Of a DNA stretch of 64,000 nt, positions 11,928 through 22,098 are shown piece after piece. Location: NCBI GenBank assembly GCA_948474755.1, contig CAOLHI010000062.1, positions 372,001 through 436,000 on the forward strand. Direction: 5' to 3'. The position numbers and the translations under genes are program-made. The DNA comes from Ctenosaura bakeri (taxonomy: Eukaryota > Chordata > Lepidosauria > Squamata > Iguanidae). The notes under the pieces were generated by a model. The model did not search any database and was not told where the DNA came from. It saw only the letters and a list, made by a program, of their open reading frames with translations. Numbering within the stretch: the stretch's first letter is position 1; the number at the start of each line of letters is the position of its first letter.

Positions 11928-12543
11928 GGCCCTTTCACATGAGGAGAGGAAATCGCGCTGCGATGCTTCTGACCGTTTTTTTCTTAATCTGTGCTAACGT
12001 GGAGTTTAATTTATGAAGTTCCATACGGCTCTAGCATGAACCAGTTTAGCGTGTGCTAATACATCCACATTATTTTCTCAACAGCCCAATGCGCTCAGGC
12101 AATAATCATTTTAAAGTGTCAAATAAAAGAAAAAACCTGTTCATCTAATCCAAACTACGTACCTGCAATCTTTTTTCTTTTTTCTTGCTGTAGCTAACCG
12201 CTTTCCGAGGATTAAAAAATGGCGCCATCCTGTTCTTTGTGGGGCGGACGAACCGCTGAAACTGTCCACGCCCACAGCCCACCCACTGTTGATCTCGTGC
12301 ACGAATCAGCACGTATCTTCGCTTCTACACAACCAAGCACGAATGCGGTAGCGCAGTTCGGGGAAAACCCCCCACATTTTTCTGGTTTTTAAAAAGCCCA
12401 CGCAACCGCCAATTGGAGGCATCTCTGTGCAGATTGAGGTGTGGAACTGAAAAATTATATATGACCCAGCGCACTCCACGGTGTAGACGACCTCCGTTAG
12501 AGGTCGCACTGCCCTGTTTTAATTACCCCGTGTGAAAAGGGCC
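11928..12543 (-). mobile_element. GC-rich Harbinger-like non-autonomous DNA transposon H1
   Basis: Terminal inverted repeats are GGCCCTTTCACATG at the left and the complement of GGCCCTTTTCACACGGGG at the right. The flanking ATT at 11925-11927 and 12544-12546 is a 3-bp target duplication, as in PIF/Harbinger transposons. The right end shares its subterminal hairpin with element H2 (31484-31971) in inverse orientation, so the two are the same family; strand is given relative to H2. The interior is CpG-rich against an AT-rich background and encodes no transposase. Confidence 0.75.
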
Positions 12544-12800
12544 ATTGTATCTAATATAATGGAAAAGATAACTATAGGACAAGTGATAAACAGGCAATGT
12601 TAATAACTTTAACATTTTCATTTCAGATGCAGGCAAGCCATCATTGCTAGTTACAGTAATAGAGGAAAGATTTAAGCTTTCAATTATACAAGGACTGTTG
12701 GAAGTTGATAATATACATTCAGGATATAGTTAGGGGAACATAACGGGAAAACTTAAAGATCTTATAAGATAACAATATTATTCAGCACAGGTAAATGTGA

Positions 12801-13216
12801 TACAATGGTAAAAGTAATTTTCATGTGGGTTATAAAATATGTGAGTTATAAAATGAATTAGATCCCCATCTATGCTATATCACTCTGTGAAATAATAATT
12901 CTAATTTAACTGTGTTTTAAGAAATTGTGAAAGATATAACTATTACTACTGTATTGTGGGATATATCCTAACTCAAAATGAATCCCAATGCTTTCTTCTA
13001 TGGAAGAAATTTTGATTTCTTCTCAATGAAATCCACAAAAGACAATGAGAACCTTTGCTTTGCCACATTGAGTTTTTTGAAAAATGGTATTGTGTCCATT
13101 ATTATTATGCCACTTAAACTACACTGAGCTGCATTTCATTACACTGACTGCAAGAATGCATCAGAATGTCAAAAAGTATGTTTTGTTTGTTTGTGGGAGA
13201 AAAGTGTGTGTGTCAA
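12801..13216. other. Anonymous DNA
   Basis: AT-rich sequence, possibly the tail of L1 copy C, passes into unrecognised DNA. A short GTGTGTGTG run lies at 13204-13212. No gene is supported. Confidence 0.5.
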
Positions 13217-13408
13217 TGTTACCCTGTTTTCTGGGGGTCCTGGGAGGGACACCTAAATGTGCTCTCAATTATATACGTTGGGGAAATTAGTCACAGAGCA
13301 CAAGTTAGCACTGCGAGAGGCAGGGCAACGGAGCAGAATCTTTTACCCAATGTCTACAGGGTCAGGCTGAGTCAAGGAGCAAACAGAATTGAAATAATAA
13401 TTGTGATC

Positions 13409-13414
13409 TTTATT
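13409..13414 (-). terminator. Polyadenylation signal of the solo LTR
   Basis: The minus strand reads TTTAATAAAGATC, a canonical AATAAA hexamer located downstream of the LTR TATA box and followed by T-rich sequence. Confidence 0.5.
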
Positions 13415-13674
13415 AAAATACGGTCAAACAGTGTATGCAACACACTCATGCAGAGAACTAGAGAAATAATGGTTGGAGTGGGATAGAGGGTTTTTTAGAA
13501 GAGTTGTTGGTTTGGGTGATACTACAGCTGTCCTGAAGCCCAGGTAGTCTGTAACAGAAGTTCGGAGGTATGAAGTCTCAGTACGTGGGACTGAGGGGAA
13601 GGCTCGCCAAGCAAAGCAGCAGCAAGGCTGGATGGAAGTCAGGAGAGATCCAAAAAAGCTCTCAAAGTCAGGGG

Positions 13675-13682
13675 TTTATATA
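13675..13682 (-). promoter_or_regulatory. TATA box of the solo LTR
   Basis: The minus strand reads CTATATAAACCCC, a strong TATA context about 300 bp into the LTR. It would have driven transcription of the vanished element. Whether it is active now cannot be seen. Confidence 0.5.
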
Positions 13683-13984
13683 GGGAGAAATGTGGCCACG
13701 GGCTAGTCCGTACTTGGGGAAAACAATGAGTTTCAGGTTGGAGACAAAGCCTCCGAAAGGTCAGAATTGAGCGTGATTGAGTTAAGTCCGAATTGACAAA
13801 GGAGTAGACAGTATGCAAATGCAGAGTGCTTGACAGATGAGTATTCTTCTAATCAAGCTGCCTGGTCGAGGCAGGGAGTTCTTTGTAAGTAGCATGCATA
13901 TACAATACAGTACTTGCCTTTGAGGTCTCCTGAAGCGGCGGGACGGCTATTTCTGGCCAGCCTGTATTGTGTTGAAATATTACA

Positions 13985-16057
13985 GTGATTAGTGGCCGTG
14001 CCTGTCTGTGATCTTGTCCAGGGGACCTCGCAGCATGTGGAGAGGAATAGGAAAAGGAAGCCAAATTATTGATATCAAAGTGATATTTAATATCCCACAA
14101 ATCCGGGCTAGCAACTGCAGTAATATTAAGTGGCTTAAATGTGAGTGACTGTGCAAGTGAACATATTGCATAATGGCCTTCACTTAGGTCTCTTCCAGTA
14201 TATACCACAAAGTTCATATGAAAATTGAAAATGGATTCCATGCACATACATTGCACATGAAATTTAACAAAGCTTTGAAAATCACAATGTTTGGTTTCTC
14301 AGTATTTCAGCTGGATGGCTATAGACGACTGAAACTAAAATACTGGGATGGATTCTTGCTCATGGAAAAACTTGAGACGCAGCATCCGCCCTAGCCACTG
14401 AGTAGCACAGTCTCTGTAACAATATGGGGAGCACAATGAATTCTTTCCTTGTGTAGAGCAAGTGGAATGATACAGTATTATCTATGTCCACCCATCTCCC
14501 ACTAGGATCCCTAAAATAACCATATATTCCACCACACAATCTCTACTATCCAAATAACAGCCATTTTGCTAGTTATAAATAAAAGCAAGTCAGTTTCGGA
14601 ATTGGGGCAGAGTGAGTGAAAATCTCATTTTAATATGCTTCTCCATTACATGTCTTCCTTGTTTTCTCATCCTTTTGCCTGTACTGATCTGGACTGTTTG
14701 TGCTAGATGTGCATTTAAGGTAATCACCACTTTCCTATAATTGCTTCTAAAATGTGTATTTGGGGTTGCATGTTTCTTACTAGCCACATATAGATGAGCA
14801 ACACGGCCATTATGAAAATTAAAACTGTACTAATGAAAATGCAAGTCCTGCTTCTCCCTAAATATTCTTGAACAATAAAGAAAATTCCATTAAGGAAATT
14901 AGAAAGGACTTGACTTTATTGCCTCCTTTTTTATAAAATCAGATCAAGCAGTATTCCCACGTATGCTATTTGGTACATTAATTTGCTGCTTCAGACAGTG
15001 CACAATCAATTGCTAAAAGTTCCACAACATTACATTACTTTCAATGGGCTGTCTCCATTGCCCTCAAGTTATTATCCTAGCTAACTTATCAGCTACAGAC
15101 ACGCTACAGTGCCATGCATTTTCTAATACTAAGATTCAAAACTTAACCATACAGCAGCTTGGAACTGCATAATGGTAAGTTCAGTAGAATGGTAGTTTAG
15201 TTCCTCAGAAGTATTGTTCAGATGGGAGAATATAAAACAGAAGCCTAGAGTAGAGCACAGCTTGTGACTCACCAAGCTGAATCCAACCTCACAGTCGTGT
15301 GTTACATCTGTCTAGAATATTGATAAACCTCTTTTTTTTCCCCCAGACAAAGAAAGATGGGGAGGCATTCAGATTTTCTAGTACCTAGCAGGTCCCAATT
15401 TTAAAACAAACAAAATGGGCAGTGGGCAATAGGTTGATGGCTTCTTTCTTTGTTAAATTTCTTTCCTATCTTTCACCGACAAATGGGACTTAGGGACTTT
15501 GACAAAGAAACTGATTGATACAGCTTTTTGCTCACATTGCACAATGTTGTATATGGGAGGAGATTTGTGTTTGATGGACTTTACTGGAGAGAAGCCATGT
15601 GTTTGCTCATCAGGGCAGTAGCACCAGGGCATTGAATATTGGGAGCAGAATTAGGGGATACTTAAGTTCTATCAATTACTTTCTCTCCCTCTTTTTTGGT
15701 GGCAAAGTTCAAGGCACATGTTCTGCTGTAACCAATGTATTGTTACCTGGTGGTTTATTGGTGGAGGTGCAGGATTGTGGAGCATGTGAGTGTGTGGTGT
15801 GTCCTTGCTATAAGATATTTGCTGAAGCCCAGCATGTCTGTATCTCACAATCGGTTAGTGGGGAGGTGTGCAATTGTGCAGCGAGTGAGTGTAGGTGGCA
15901 CACTCATGGTGTGGTCCTGTTCCCCTTGTGCCCCATGGAAGGGAAGAATTTCCTTAAACAAATTATTTTATTGGCTTAGACTGAGATATCAGCCCTACCA
16001 TACCTTCCTAGATATGGCATGGAGCTGGAATGGGCCCTGAATCAGGATGGGGAGGAG
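13985..16057. other. Anonymous DNA
   Basis: No gene or clear repeat is recognised. An open frame at 15599-15979 spans two loosely similar GTG-rich segments (about 15764-15810 and 15861-15900), and its translation resembles no family I know. A T/C run lies at 15329-15345. Confidence 0.5.

Positions 16058-16099
<42 letters not shown>
16058..16099 (+). repeat. (CT)n(CA)n compound microsatellite
   Basis: About twelve CT units run directly into about eight CA units. The 195-codon frame at 16030-16617 starts in this repeat and is not credible as a gene. Confidence 0.95.
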
Positions 16100-16912
16100 G
16101 CACCTTTGGAAAAAAGGCTCAGTCTTCTGAACTCTGTTTCCAGCTGAGCTATATAGCAAGAGATGGTAAGATGGACAAATTTTATTTGGCACCTCATCAA
16201 TATATAGAGCTTTCAGAGTTACATCAACAAGGGCAAAGTACACATAAGACAAACAGTGGACAATGCATGCAGTCAAGTCTTATCTCTAAAGCACAGAGTC
16301 TTCCTGACCACTTCTGTGAAAGTCTTCCTGGGAATGTAAATAACAGGATGTTGTCAGGATTTAGCAGCCAACATGACATTTGCTCTTACCACTGTGTAAA
16401 AGTTGATGATCCTGGGTCAACTTTTTGCAATTTCAGCATTTTTCCACAGTTCTGGAATTGGCCTGGAGGGTTTGCCCTCAATTTAAGCCCTAGCAAATGG
16501 GTGTGTGTGTGGGGGGGGGTTTCCTTGGGTTTTCCTTCCAGTAGATGGTCATACAGGGAGCAACTCAGATATTGGATTGCTCTTAAGTCTGAAGTGTTTC
16601 ACCCACAAGAAAGTTGAGGAGGAAATCAAGAGATGATGCCTGCTTAAGCTGATCCTGCTCTAGTTTGCTCCCCACTTCTTGCTCCTTTTTGGGTTAAATC
16701 CAATTAAAAAGGTTTAGGTAAAAAAAACAAACATTGTTTAATCCAATTTTCTGTGTCCAGTCTTGGTGTTCTATGCTTGGACAGCAAAAAAAATATTTTG
16801 GAAATGATGTATTTGTGTCAGTTTCCATGACAAAGAACAGTGGTTCCCAAATGTGGATATCCATATGTTGATGGACATCAGCACTCAGAAATTTCAATCA
16901 ATGGCAGAAGTC
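16100..16912. other. Anonymous DNA
   Basis: The stretch holds a short GT/G run at 16501-16520. A hAT-like terminal motif, CAGTGGTTCCCAAA, lies at about 16840, but no matching second end was found. Confidence 0.45.
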
Positions 16913-17060
16913 CTTTCACATCACACAATTATAGCACTTCAGTTCCACTTCAGTTCCACTTTAACTGCCATTGTTGCATTCTATGGTGAAGCACTAGACC
17001 TCTCTGACTGAGATTTCTAAATATCTCATGAAACCACAGATCCAAGGAATCTAAAGGGTG
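16913..17060. mobile_element. Diverged palindromic MITE (family P related)
   Basis: The sequence preserves the left-arm order of the family: TTATAGCACTTCAGTTCCACTT, then TGCATTCTATGG, then CTCTCTGACTGAGA. A 12-bp step, TTCAGTTCCACT, is tandemly doubled. The right arm is largely lost, and a CR1 end follows directly. Confidence 0.4.
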
Positions 17061-17061
17061 C

Positions 17062-17372
17062 TGGAATCACAATCACAGTTTTGGAAGAGACCACAAGCCA
17101 TCGAGTCCAACCCCCTGCCAGGTGAGCACACACACTCAAAGCATCCCCCTACCCAGCAAGTGGCCATCCAGCCTCTGTTTAAAAACCTCCAAAGAAGGTG
17201 ACTCCACCACACTCTGAGATACCATATTCTACTGTCGAATGCCTCTTACCACCAGGAAGTTCTTCCTGATGTTTAGGTGAAATCTCTTTTCCTATAGTTT
17301 GAATCCATTGCTCCCTGTGCTATTTCCTCTATCTTCAACATGACATTCCTTCAAATACTTAAACATGTCTAT
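17062..17372 (-). mobile_element. CR1 LINE 3' end
   Basis: The plus strand reads as the complement of the conserved CR1 3' region of squamates. It has TTGGAAGAGACC, CCATCGAGTCCAACCCCCTG, GGCCATCCAGCCTCTG, CTCCACCACACTC and CAGGAAGTTCTTCCTGATG, in the expected order. This is the last part of the ORF and the 3' untranslated region. Another copy, plus strand, lies at 61010-61345. A T/G homopolymer run follows at 17373-17395. Confidence 0.85.
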
Positions 17373-17395
17373 CTTTTTTTTTGGGGGGGGGGGTC
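17373..17395 (+). repeat. T run followed by G run
   Basis: About nine T residues are followed by about eleven G residues directly beside the CR1 remnant. Confidence 0.85.
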
Positions 17396-17856
17396 AGGGT
17401 AAACATAGCTGGTTTCTTAGAACATCTCTATAGAGAGGTGAGAATGAGACAAAGAATGAGGTGCTTAATTTTGAAGTGCTATGTAGTCTTAATGTGTTGT
17501 GTCGACTGATTTATCTTACTTGCAAAAAAAGACATTGCTGCTGCTGATAGAGAAGATGTTTCTTGACCATCTGCCATATCTTGTAGCATCTGATTCATCT
17601 AACTGCTTGAGTCCTCTGAATATTAATTCTAAAACTTCTTTGTATTGTGCAGACAGAATGTGCTAGAATTTTTACCTGACCTCTCTGTGTGATACTCTAT
17701 CAATAGATTTCTACTACATCCATTCATTTCTTGTGGATATTTGAAAAGTGACAGATCTTGTGGTCAGTCTAAAAGTATATGAAAGTTAATGTAAGATACA
17801 CATTATAGATGTATATATAAGGTATACAAGAAGATACAAGAAGATATACAAGATAT

Positions 17857-18025
17857 AATTCACTTGAAATTGAAGTGAGAACAAATGGTTTCAGATGGAA
17901 GAACTGGAGTTAAGTGAGAAAAAGTGAAGTAAGAACCTATCAGTTCTTACTTCACTTTTTCTCACTTAACTCCATCAGTTCTTCCATCCAAAACCATTTG
18001 TTCTCACTCCAATTTCAAGTGAATT
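17857..18025. repeat. Near-perfect 80-bp inverted repeat (hairpin)
   Basis: Arm 1 (17857-17936) and arm 2 (17943-18025) are reverse complements across 80 bases with about three substitutions and one 3-bp indel. The loop is only six bases, CTATCA. It is far better preserved than the MITE palindromes nearby. It has no coding content, and no terminal repeat shared with another element in the window. A transcript would fold into a long stem. Confidence 0.9.
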
Positions 18026-18272
18026 ATTCAATGTTTAAAGTACAAAAAAAAAAAAAGGTACAATAGAACTGCTAACACTAAAGTACTGCAGTCATGTATT
18101 TTGTTGGAGCTCTGTTGATTGCAGTAGCCTAATGCAGCCTTCCATGACCTTGTGCTTTCCAAACATATATCCAAATTCCCATAACCATCATAGCTGTTTT
18201 TGCCATGCTAACACACACTAGCTGTGGAATTTCTGTGATGATGGATTATGGAATGGTACTCTAATGCATTTG

Positions 18273-18612
18273 GGGCTTTTTCAGACTACACATTTATACT
18301 GCTTTGATTCTGCTTTAATGGCCACAGTTTCATTTTATGGAATGTTGAGACTTGCACTTTAAGAAGACCTATTTAGAAACCTCAGATGTACAACTGTAGG
18401 TTATTCTGTAAGTTATTCTGTGTATTGTTCTTTTTAAATTGTAAGCTGCCTTAAGTTCTAATACTTGAAGAAACGTTGGGTATAAAGAGATATAATAAAT
18501 GAATAAATAAATAATGCCTCTCCAAACTGCAAACCCCAGGATTATGTTGAATGTTGCCAATGCAATTAAAAGGGAATAGTGGTGTTATAACTGTGTAATG
18601 TGAAAAGGCTTC
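18273..18612. mobile_element. Palindromic MITE, split by a LINE/SINE tail
   Basis: The left end has TTTTTCAGACTACACATTTA and the right end has the complementary order TAACTGTGTAATGTGAAAA. Inside are AATGTTGAGACTTGCA on the left and AACTGCAAACCCCAGGATTA on the right, as in family P. About 150 bp (18361-18510) of unrelated LINE/SINE tail separates the arms. Confidence 0.6.
18361..18512 (+). mobile_element. LINE/SINE 3' tail inserted in a MITE
   Basis: The block contains TTTTTAAATTGTAAGCTGCC, then GAAACGTTGGGTATAAAG and an AATAAATAAATAAA end. This is the conserved 3' tail seen on many squamate retroposons. Lacking a head, its exact family is unclear. Confidence 0.6.
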
Positions 18613-19139
18613 AGGGTGTAGAAAGATGGACTAATTCTTTTTTTATTATTGTAGTATGTGCAGCATTGGGAACTTTAGAAACACAACAGGAATGTGTCTG
18701 TACATGAGGATATGTCCTAACTGTGTCACTGGTGTATTGATTTTAGACTAACTAGGACACTTTTTATCCTAACAAGGCTTTGCCAATAGTAATTAAAGTT
18801 AATTAAACAGTAGTTTTAAAGGTGGGCTTCGAAATAAAGAAGAGCTTGTTCCACACTACTGAACTCAGGAAGATCTTTGCTATTAATTCCAAGGAGCATA
18901 ACATTAGGCCTAGAACTGGATTCAGCCAATGTTGCTAGTGATATTTTGTATAAATCAAAATTAAAGAGAATAAAAGTTGCACTGACAGGTGTTCCTGTTC
19001 AGAGCACCCCACTGCATTCTCTTCTCTCCCTAGTTTTCAGTTTCACCTCTCCATGACTTATATACAGCTTACTATATTCATTTGTGGGGTGGTGGAATGC
19101 CTATATGCATTTTGGTCATTGTCAGATTTTTCAGGTTTG
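18613..19139. other. Anonymous DNA
   Basis: Nothing recognisable is present. The sequence has several ATTAATTAAA-type AT-rich stretches. Confidence 0.5.
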
Positions 19140-19512
19140 TTCTTGCAAATGGCTGTCAAGTCAACTTCAACTTATGGTGATTCTATGAATGAGAGATCTC
19201 CAAGTCATCCTATCATCAACAACCCTCTTAGATCTTACAGATTCAGGAACATGGTCTGCTGGATTGAATCTATTTCCAGTGGAGTCTTCCTCTTACTGCC
19301 TTCTACTTTAACAAAAAGTAATTGTATTTTCTAGTGAGTTCTGTATTTTCATGATATGTGCAAAGTATGACAGTCTCAGTTAGTCATCTTGGTTGCTAAG
19401 AAGAGTTCAGGTTTGATTTGCTCTAGCACCCTTTTATTTGTAATTTTAGCAGTCCATAGTATCTGTAGACCTCTTCTCCAGCATCACATCAAAGAATTTC
19501 AAGCAATGCTAA
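19140..19512 (-). mobile_element. BovB (RTE) LINE, C-terminal ORF and 3' end
   Basis: Translating the minus strand gives, with stops and shifts, TMDC then RLSYFAHIMK, LENTI and KVEGS. This matches the conserved C-terminal order of BovB ORF2 (WTA, LSYFGHIMR, LEKTIMLGKVEG). The 3' end reads TCACCATAAGTTG on the minus strand. It is clearly dead. BovB is widespread in squamates and spread horizontally among vertebrates, but this copy is too decayed to say anything of its own history. Confidence 0.75.
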
Positions 19513-19992
19513 AAGAGTTATATCAAAACATAAGAAGAATCATGTTGGATCAATACAAAAGCAACACAATACAACATTCACAGGAAGTTTGCCAGCAGAA
19601 CATTCATGCAAACTCTCCTTCCATCTCACAGTGCCCATAAACTGGTACACAGAAGAACACTTCCTCCAATAACATAGCTGACATTTACACATCCTACCTA
19701 ATACTTTGTAGTGGTTCTATCTTCCATGAATTCCTCTATTTTGCTCTTGGCTGCCCTCATTATATCTTGTGACAGTGAGTTCCCGATATCAATTATTTAC
19801 TATGAGATGAAGAAGATATTATCTGTTTTGAATTTTTCACCATTACGCTTCAGTGCATTAACACATGTTCTAGTATAATGAGAGAGGGAGAAAAGTTGTT
19901 CCTATCTACGTTCTTCATTCCATGAACTGTTTTATATACCCTATCATGTCTCCCCTTACTCATTTGTTTCACAAGCTAAACAGACCTGGACA
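19513..19992 (-). mobile_element. CR1/L3-type LINE 3' remnant
   Basis: The plus strand contains AGAATCATGTTGGATCA, TCCATGAATTCCTCTA, CTTGTGACAGTGAGTTCC, TAATGAGAGAGGGAGAAAA and CCCTATCATGTCTCCCCTTA in the order typical of the complement of a reptile CR1-clade 3' region. It abuts the BovB fragment near 19512, so one probably inserted beside or into the other. Confidence 0.7.
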
Positions 19993-20828
19993 CTGTAATC
20001 TTACATGGTATTGCCATCCATAGTGATTCTATAGATTTCTTTAAGGACTTCTTGGTTACTAAATATAGCCCCTCCCTCCACCGTGGACAGAAACACTACC
20101 TTCACAACACCTTTTCCTATAATACCTACATCTCTATCATGCCCTATTAGTTCTCTCTTTTATGCAGGTTTCTCTTATGCTCACTATATCTAGTGTGTGT
20201 GTGTGTGTGTGTGTATTCCTTTTTGAACCAAGCACTGTAGCTTCCCCAGGTTTGGCTCACAGGCTTCTGGCAGTAGCAGAAACACCTGTGCATGGTGTTC
20301 CTCTTCAAATTAATCTTCCATTTAGACCTGAACATCTCTTTCATTGGCTATGTTGTTTTACATCATGTATATGATCTATTTCCACTTCATCCATATTTGG
20401 ACATTTTCCATTTTCTATATTCTTACCTTGGGGATGATTCAACCCAAAATGAATCCTTTCCAGATCCTGTCAGCTTTTTCCCTGTGTTTGTTTAAAAACT
20501 GGTTCACTACATTTTTTAAAAAAATGTTTCTTGCCAGTAGTCTGATACCTTTCTGATTCAAAGAGCTCATACCTTTTTGTCAGGACACTCTTGTTGCTGA
20601 ATGTCCTCCAGTGTTTGACACATTTTGTAAACAAAACAAAATAAAAACTCCCTTCTATACCATCTTCTCATCCATGCATTAAAACTCCTCATTGTCACCT
20701 ATCTAGCTCACCCTATATGTGAAACAGGCAGTTTTTCAGATAAAGTTATCTGTGAAGTCCTAGTTTTCAGCCTCCTTCCAAATGACTCATACATTTGGCT
20801 TTCAGGAGTCATGACTACATTTACTTAT
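19993..20828. other. Anonymous DNA with a microsatellite
   Basis: A (GT)n tract of about 23 bp lies at 20192-20214. Overlapping open frames at 20147-20556 are unsupported. The stretch may include decayed upstream parts of the DIRS element, but I recognise no reverse transcriptase motif. Confidence 0.45.
20192..20214 (+). repeat. (GT)n microsatellite
   Basis: About eleven uninterrupted GT units. Confidence 0.95.
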
Positions 20829-21505
20829 TGTCACCAGCACACACCACAACAACTGACTCTGGCCAAGCACTCTCTACCAAGCTATCTAGATGTCTTGTGG
20901 CTCAAAGAATATCCTTTGCATGAGAGGATAGATGTTCATCTACCAAAGAATGGTAGAGTAGAAGTGCCCTTTTTGAGATTTCATAGAGGGAAGGTAGTAC
21001 TAAGGCCAGATATCACCTTCTTACTGAAAATGGTTTTGTTTTTTTCATCTGACCCAGGACATTGTTTTGCCAGCTTACATGCAGAATCCAGAAACTGATT
21101 TTTAGAAGAAGTTGCATTGCCTTGATGTCAGAAGGGTGCTAGCCTTCTATGTTCAATGCACTGCATCTATAAGGAAAACTAAGCAGTTATTTGTTTGTTA
21201 TTCAACTCATAAATTGGGGGAGCCTGTTTCTTCCTAAATCTAAACGAGTTGTTTCTGCAATAAAGTTGTGCTATGAGATTGCTAAAAGAAAGCTGCCAGT
21301 AAATGTAAGGGTGCACTCCACCAGATCTATGTCAGCTTCAGCTGCTTTCATGCATGGTGTACAATTGGAGGAAATATGCAAGACCGCTATGTGGTCTCAG
21401 CCGTTGACCTTTATTTCCCACTATAGGATAGATCAAAGGGAAAGCAGTGATGCATCTTTTGGTAGGGCTGTTTTGTCTTCTGCAGCTGCATGGGGGGGGG
21501 GAATC
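20829..21505 (+). pseudogene. DIRS1-like tyrosine recombinase remnant
   Basis: The N-terminal half (20829-21180) is broken by stops and shifts. The C-terminal half is open at 21191-21508. It shows VSAIKLCYEIAKRKLPVN, then RVHSTRSMSASAAFMHG, with the HxxR box of tyrosine recombinases. It continues LEEICKTAMWSQPLTFISHYRID, where the tyrosine of HYRID is the expected nucleophile. FGRAVLSSA ends the domain. Tyrosine recombinases of this group carry out strand exchange to insert the circular cDNA. The active-site residues in the second half look intact, but the disrupted first half makes it a pseudogene. Confidence 0.85.
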
Positions 21506-21742
21506 TAAAAAAAAAAATCTGAATGAATTCAAGAAACACATGATTTATTGTGATCTAAATATTTATTATTTACTTATATTTATTTATTATTCTAATAATA
21601 TTAATGATATTTATAATATTTATTGTATTGCAATATTTATTCCTTTCTTTAAAAAAGGAAAATCTGTTGTTGCTTTGTTATCACAGTTGTATATTGACAA
21701 TTCGACCTCACTCACCTCCATCTTTGACAGCTCGCTTATCTC

Positions 21743-22098
21743 CCCATTGTGTGATTCATAGAGACCATGAAGAAGAAGAACAGGTTGCTTACCTGTAACT
21801 GTGGTTCTTCGAGTCGTCTTCTGTGAAGTCACACAAACCCACTCAGCTTCCTCACTTGATGTCTGTTTCAGTGATTCCTATAGCTGCTACCATGGTGGTG
21901 AAGGAACTGACCGTTACTCGAGGTGGGGTCTTATATGCCCTGGGGATGTGGGGAATGGGCCAACTGCCAACATGTCTGATTTTAGGCTTCCAGAAAGTTC
22001 TGACTGCTGTATTGCGCAGGCATGAAGTACCCCATTGTGTGACTTCACAGAAGACCACTCAAAGAATCACGGTTACAGGTAAGTAACCTGTTCTTTTC
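21743..22098. repeat. DIRS inverted terminal-repeat block
   Basis: The left arm (about 21780-21837) reads AACAGGTTGCTTACCTGTAA through TTCTTCGAG to TCTTCTGTGAAGTCACACAA. The right arm (about 22030-22098) is its reverse complement, ending GTTACAGGTAAGTAACCTG. An additional partial copy, CCCATTGTGTGATTCATAGA at about 21743, lies in inverted order beside the left arm. The arms are about 85-90% identical over roughly 60 bp and enclose about 190 bp. Confidence 0.85.

Larger units (their letters stand above)
10690..12800 (+). mobile_element. L1 LINE copy C, 3' part, split by a DNA transposon
   Basis: This plus-strand L1 keeps only the last third of ORF2 and the 3' untranslated region, opposite in orientation to copies A and B. 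Its 5' limit near 10690 is abrupt, as expected from 5' truncation during target-primed reverse transcription. A 616-bp Harbinger-like element (11928-12543) was later inserted 28 bp beyond the ORF2 stop. AT-rich L1-like sequence resumes at 12547. The 3' end is uncertain. Confidence 0.7.
13217..13984 (-). mobile_element. Solo LTR of an LTR retroelement
   Basis: On the minus strand this 768-bp unit begins TGTAATATTTC and ends GGGTAACA, giving TG...CA termini. It carries a TATA box (13675-13682) and a polyadenylation signal (13409-13414), spaced about 260 bp apart as in a U3-R-U5 arrangement. Neither side shows a plausible primer-binding site, polypurine tract or pol sequence, so it is most likely left by LTR-LTR recombination. 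Flanks (GTCAA left, GTGAT right) do not form a clear target duplication. Sequence alone does not let me choose between Gypsy and endogenous retrovirus. Confidence 0.65.
20829..22098 (+). mobile_element. DIRS1-like retrotransposon, recombinase and terminal end
   Basis: A damaged tyrosine recombinase (20829-21505) is followed by about 150 bp of AT-rich sequence and then by the complex inverted terminal-repeat block (21743-22098). This is the 3' arrangement of DIRS1-type elements, which integrate through a circular DNA intermediate using a tyrosine recombinase rather than an integrase. Upstream gag and reverse transcriptase are missing or unrecognisable. It is distinct from the Ngaro element at 35200-41000, which has a different recombinase and no such inverted block. 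Confidence 0.8.

Noticed and set aside
15599..15979. Cys-rich 126-codon frame with two loosely similar GTG-rich segments
   Set aside because: The cysteines come from TGT/TGC in GTG-rich sequence. The two segments align poorly beyond a dozen bases, and there is no known fold or splice context.
16030..16617. A 195-codon open frame starting in the CT/CA microsatellite
   Set aside because: The frame opens in a repeat, has no recognisable domain, and its flanks show no gene structure. Length is explained by chance and low stop frequency in the repeat.
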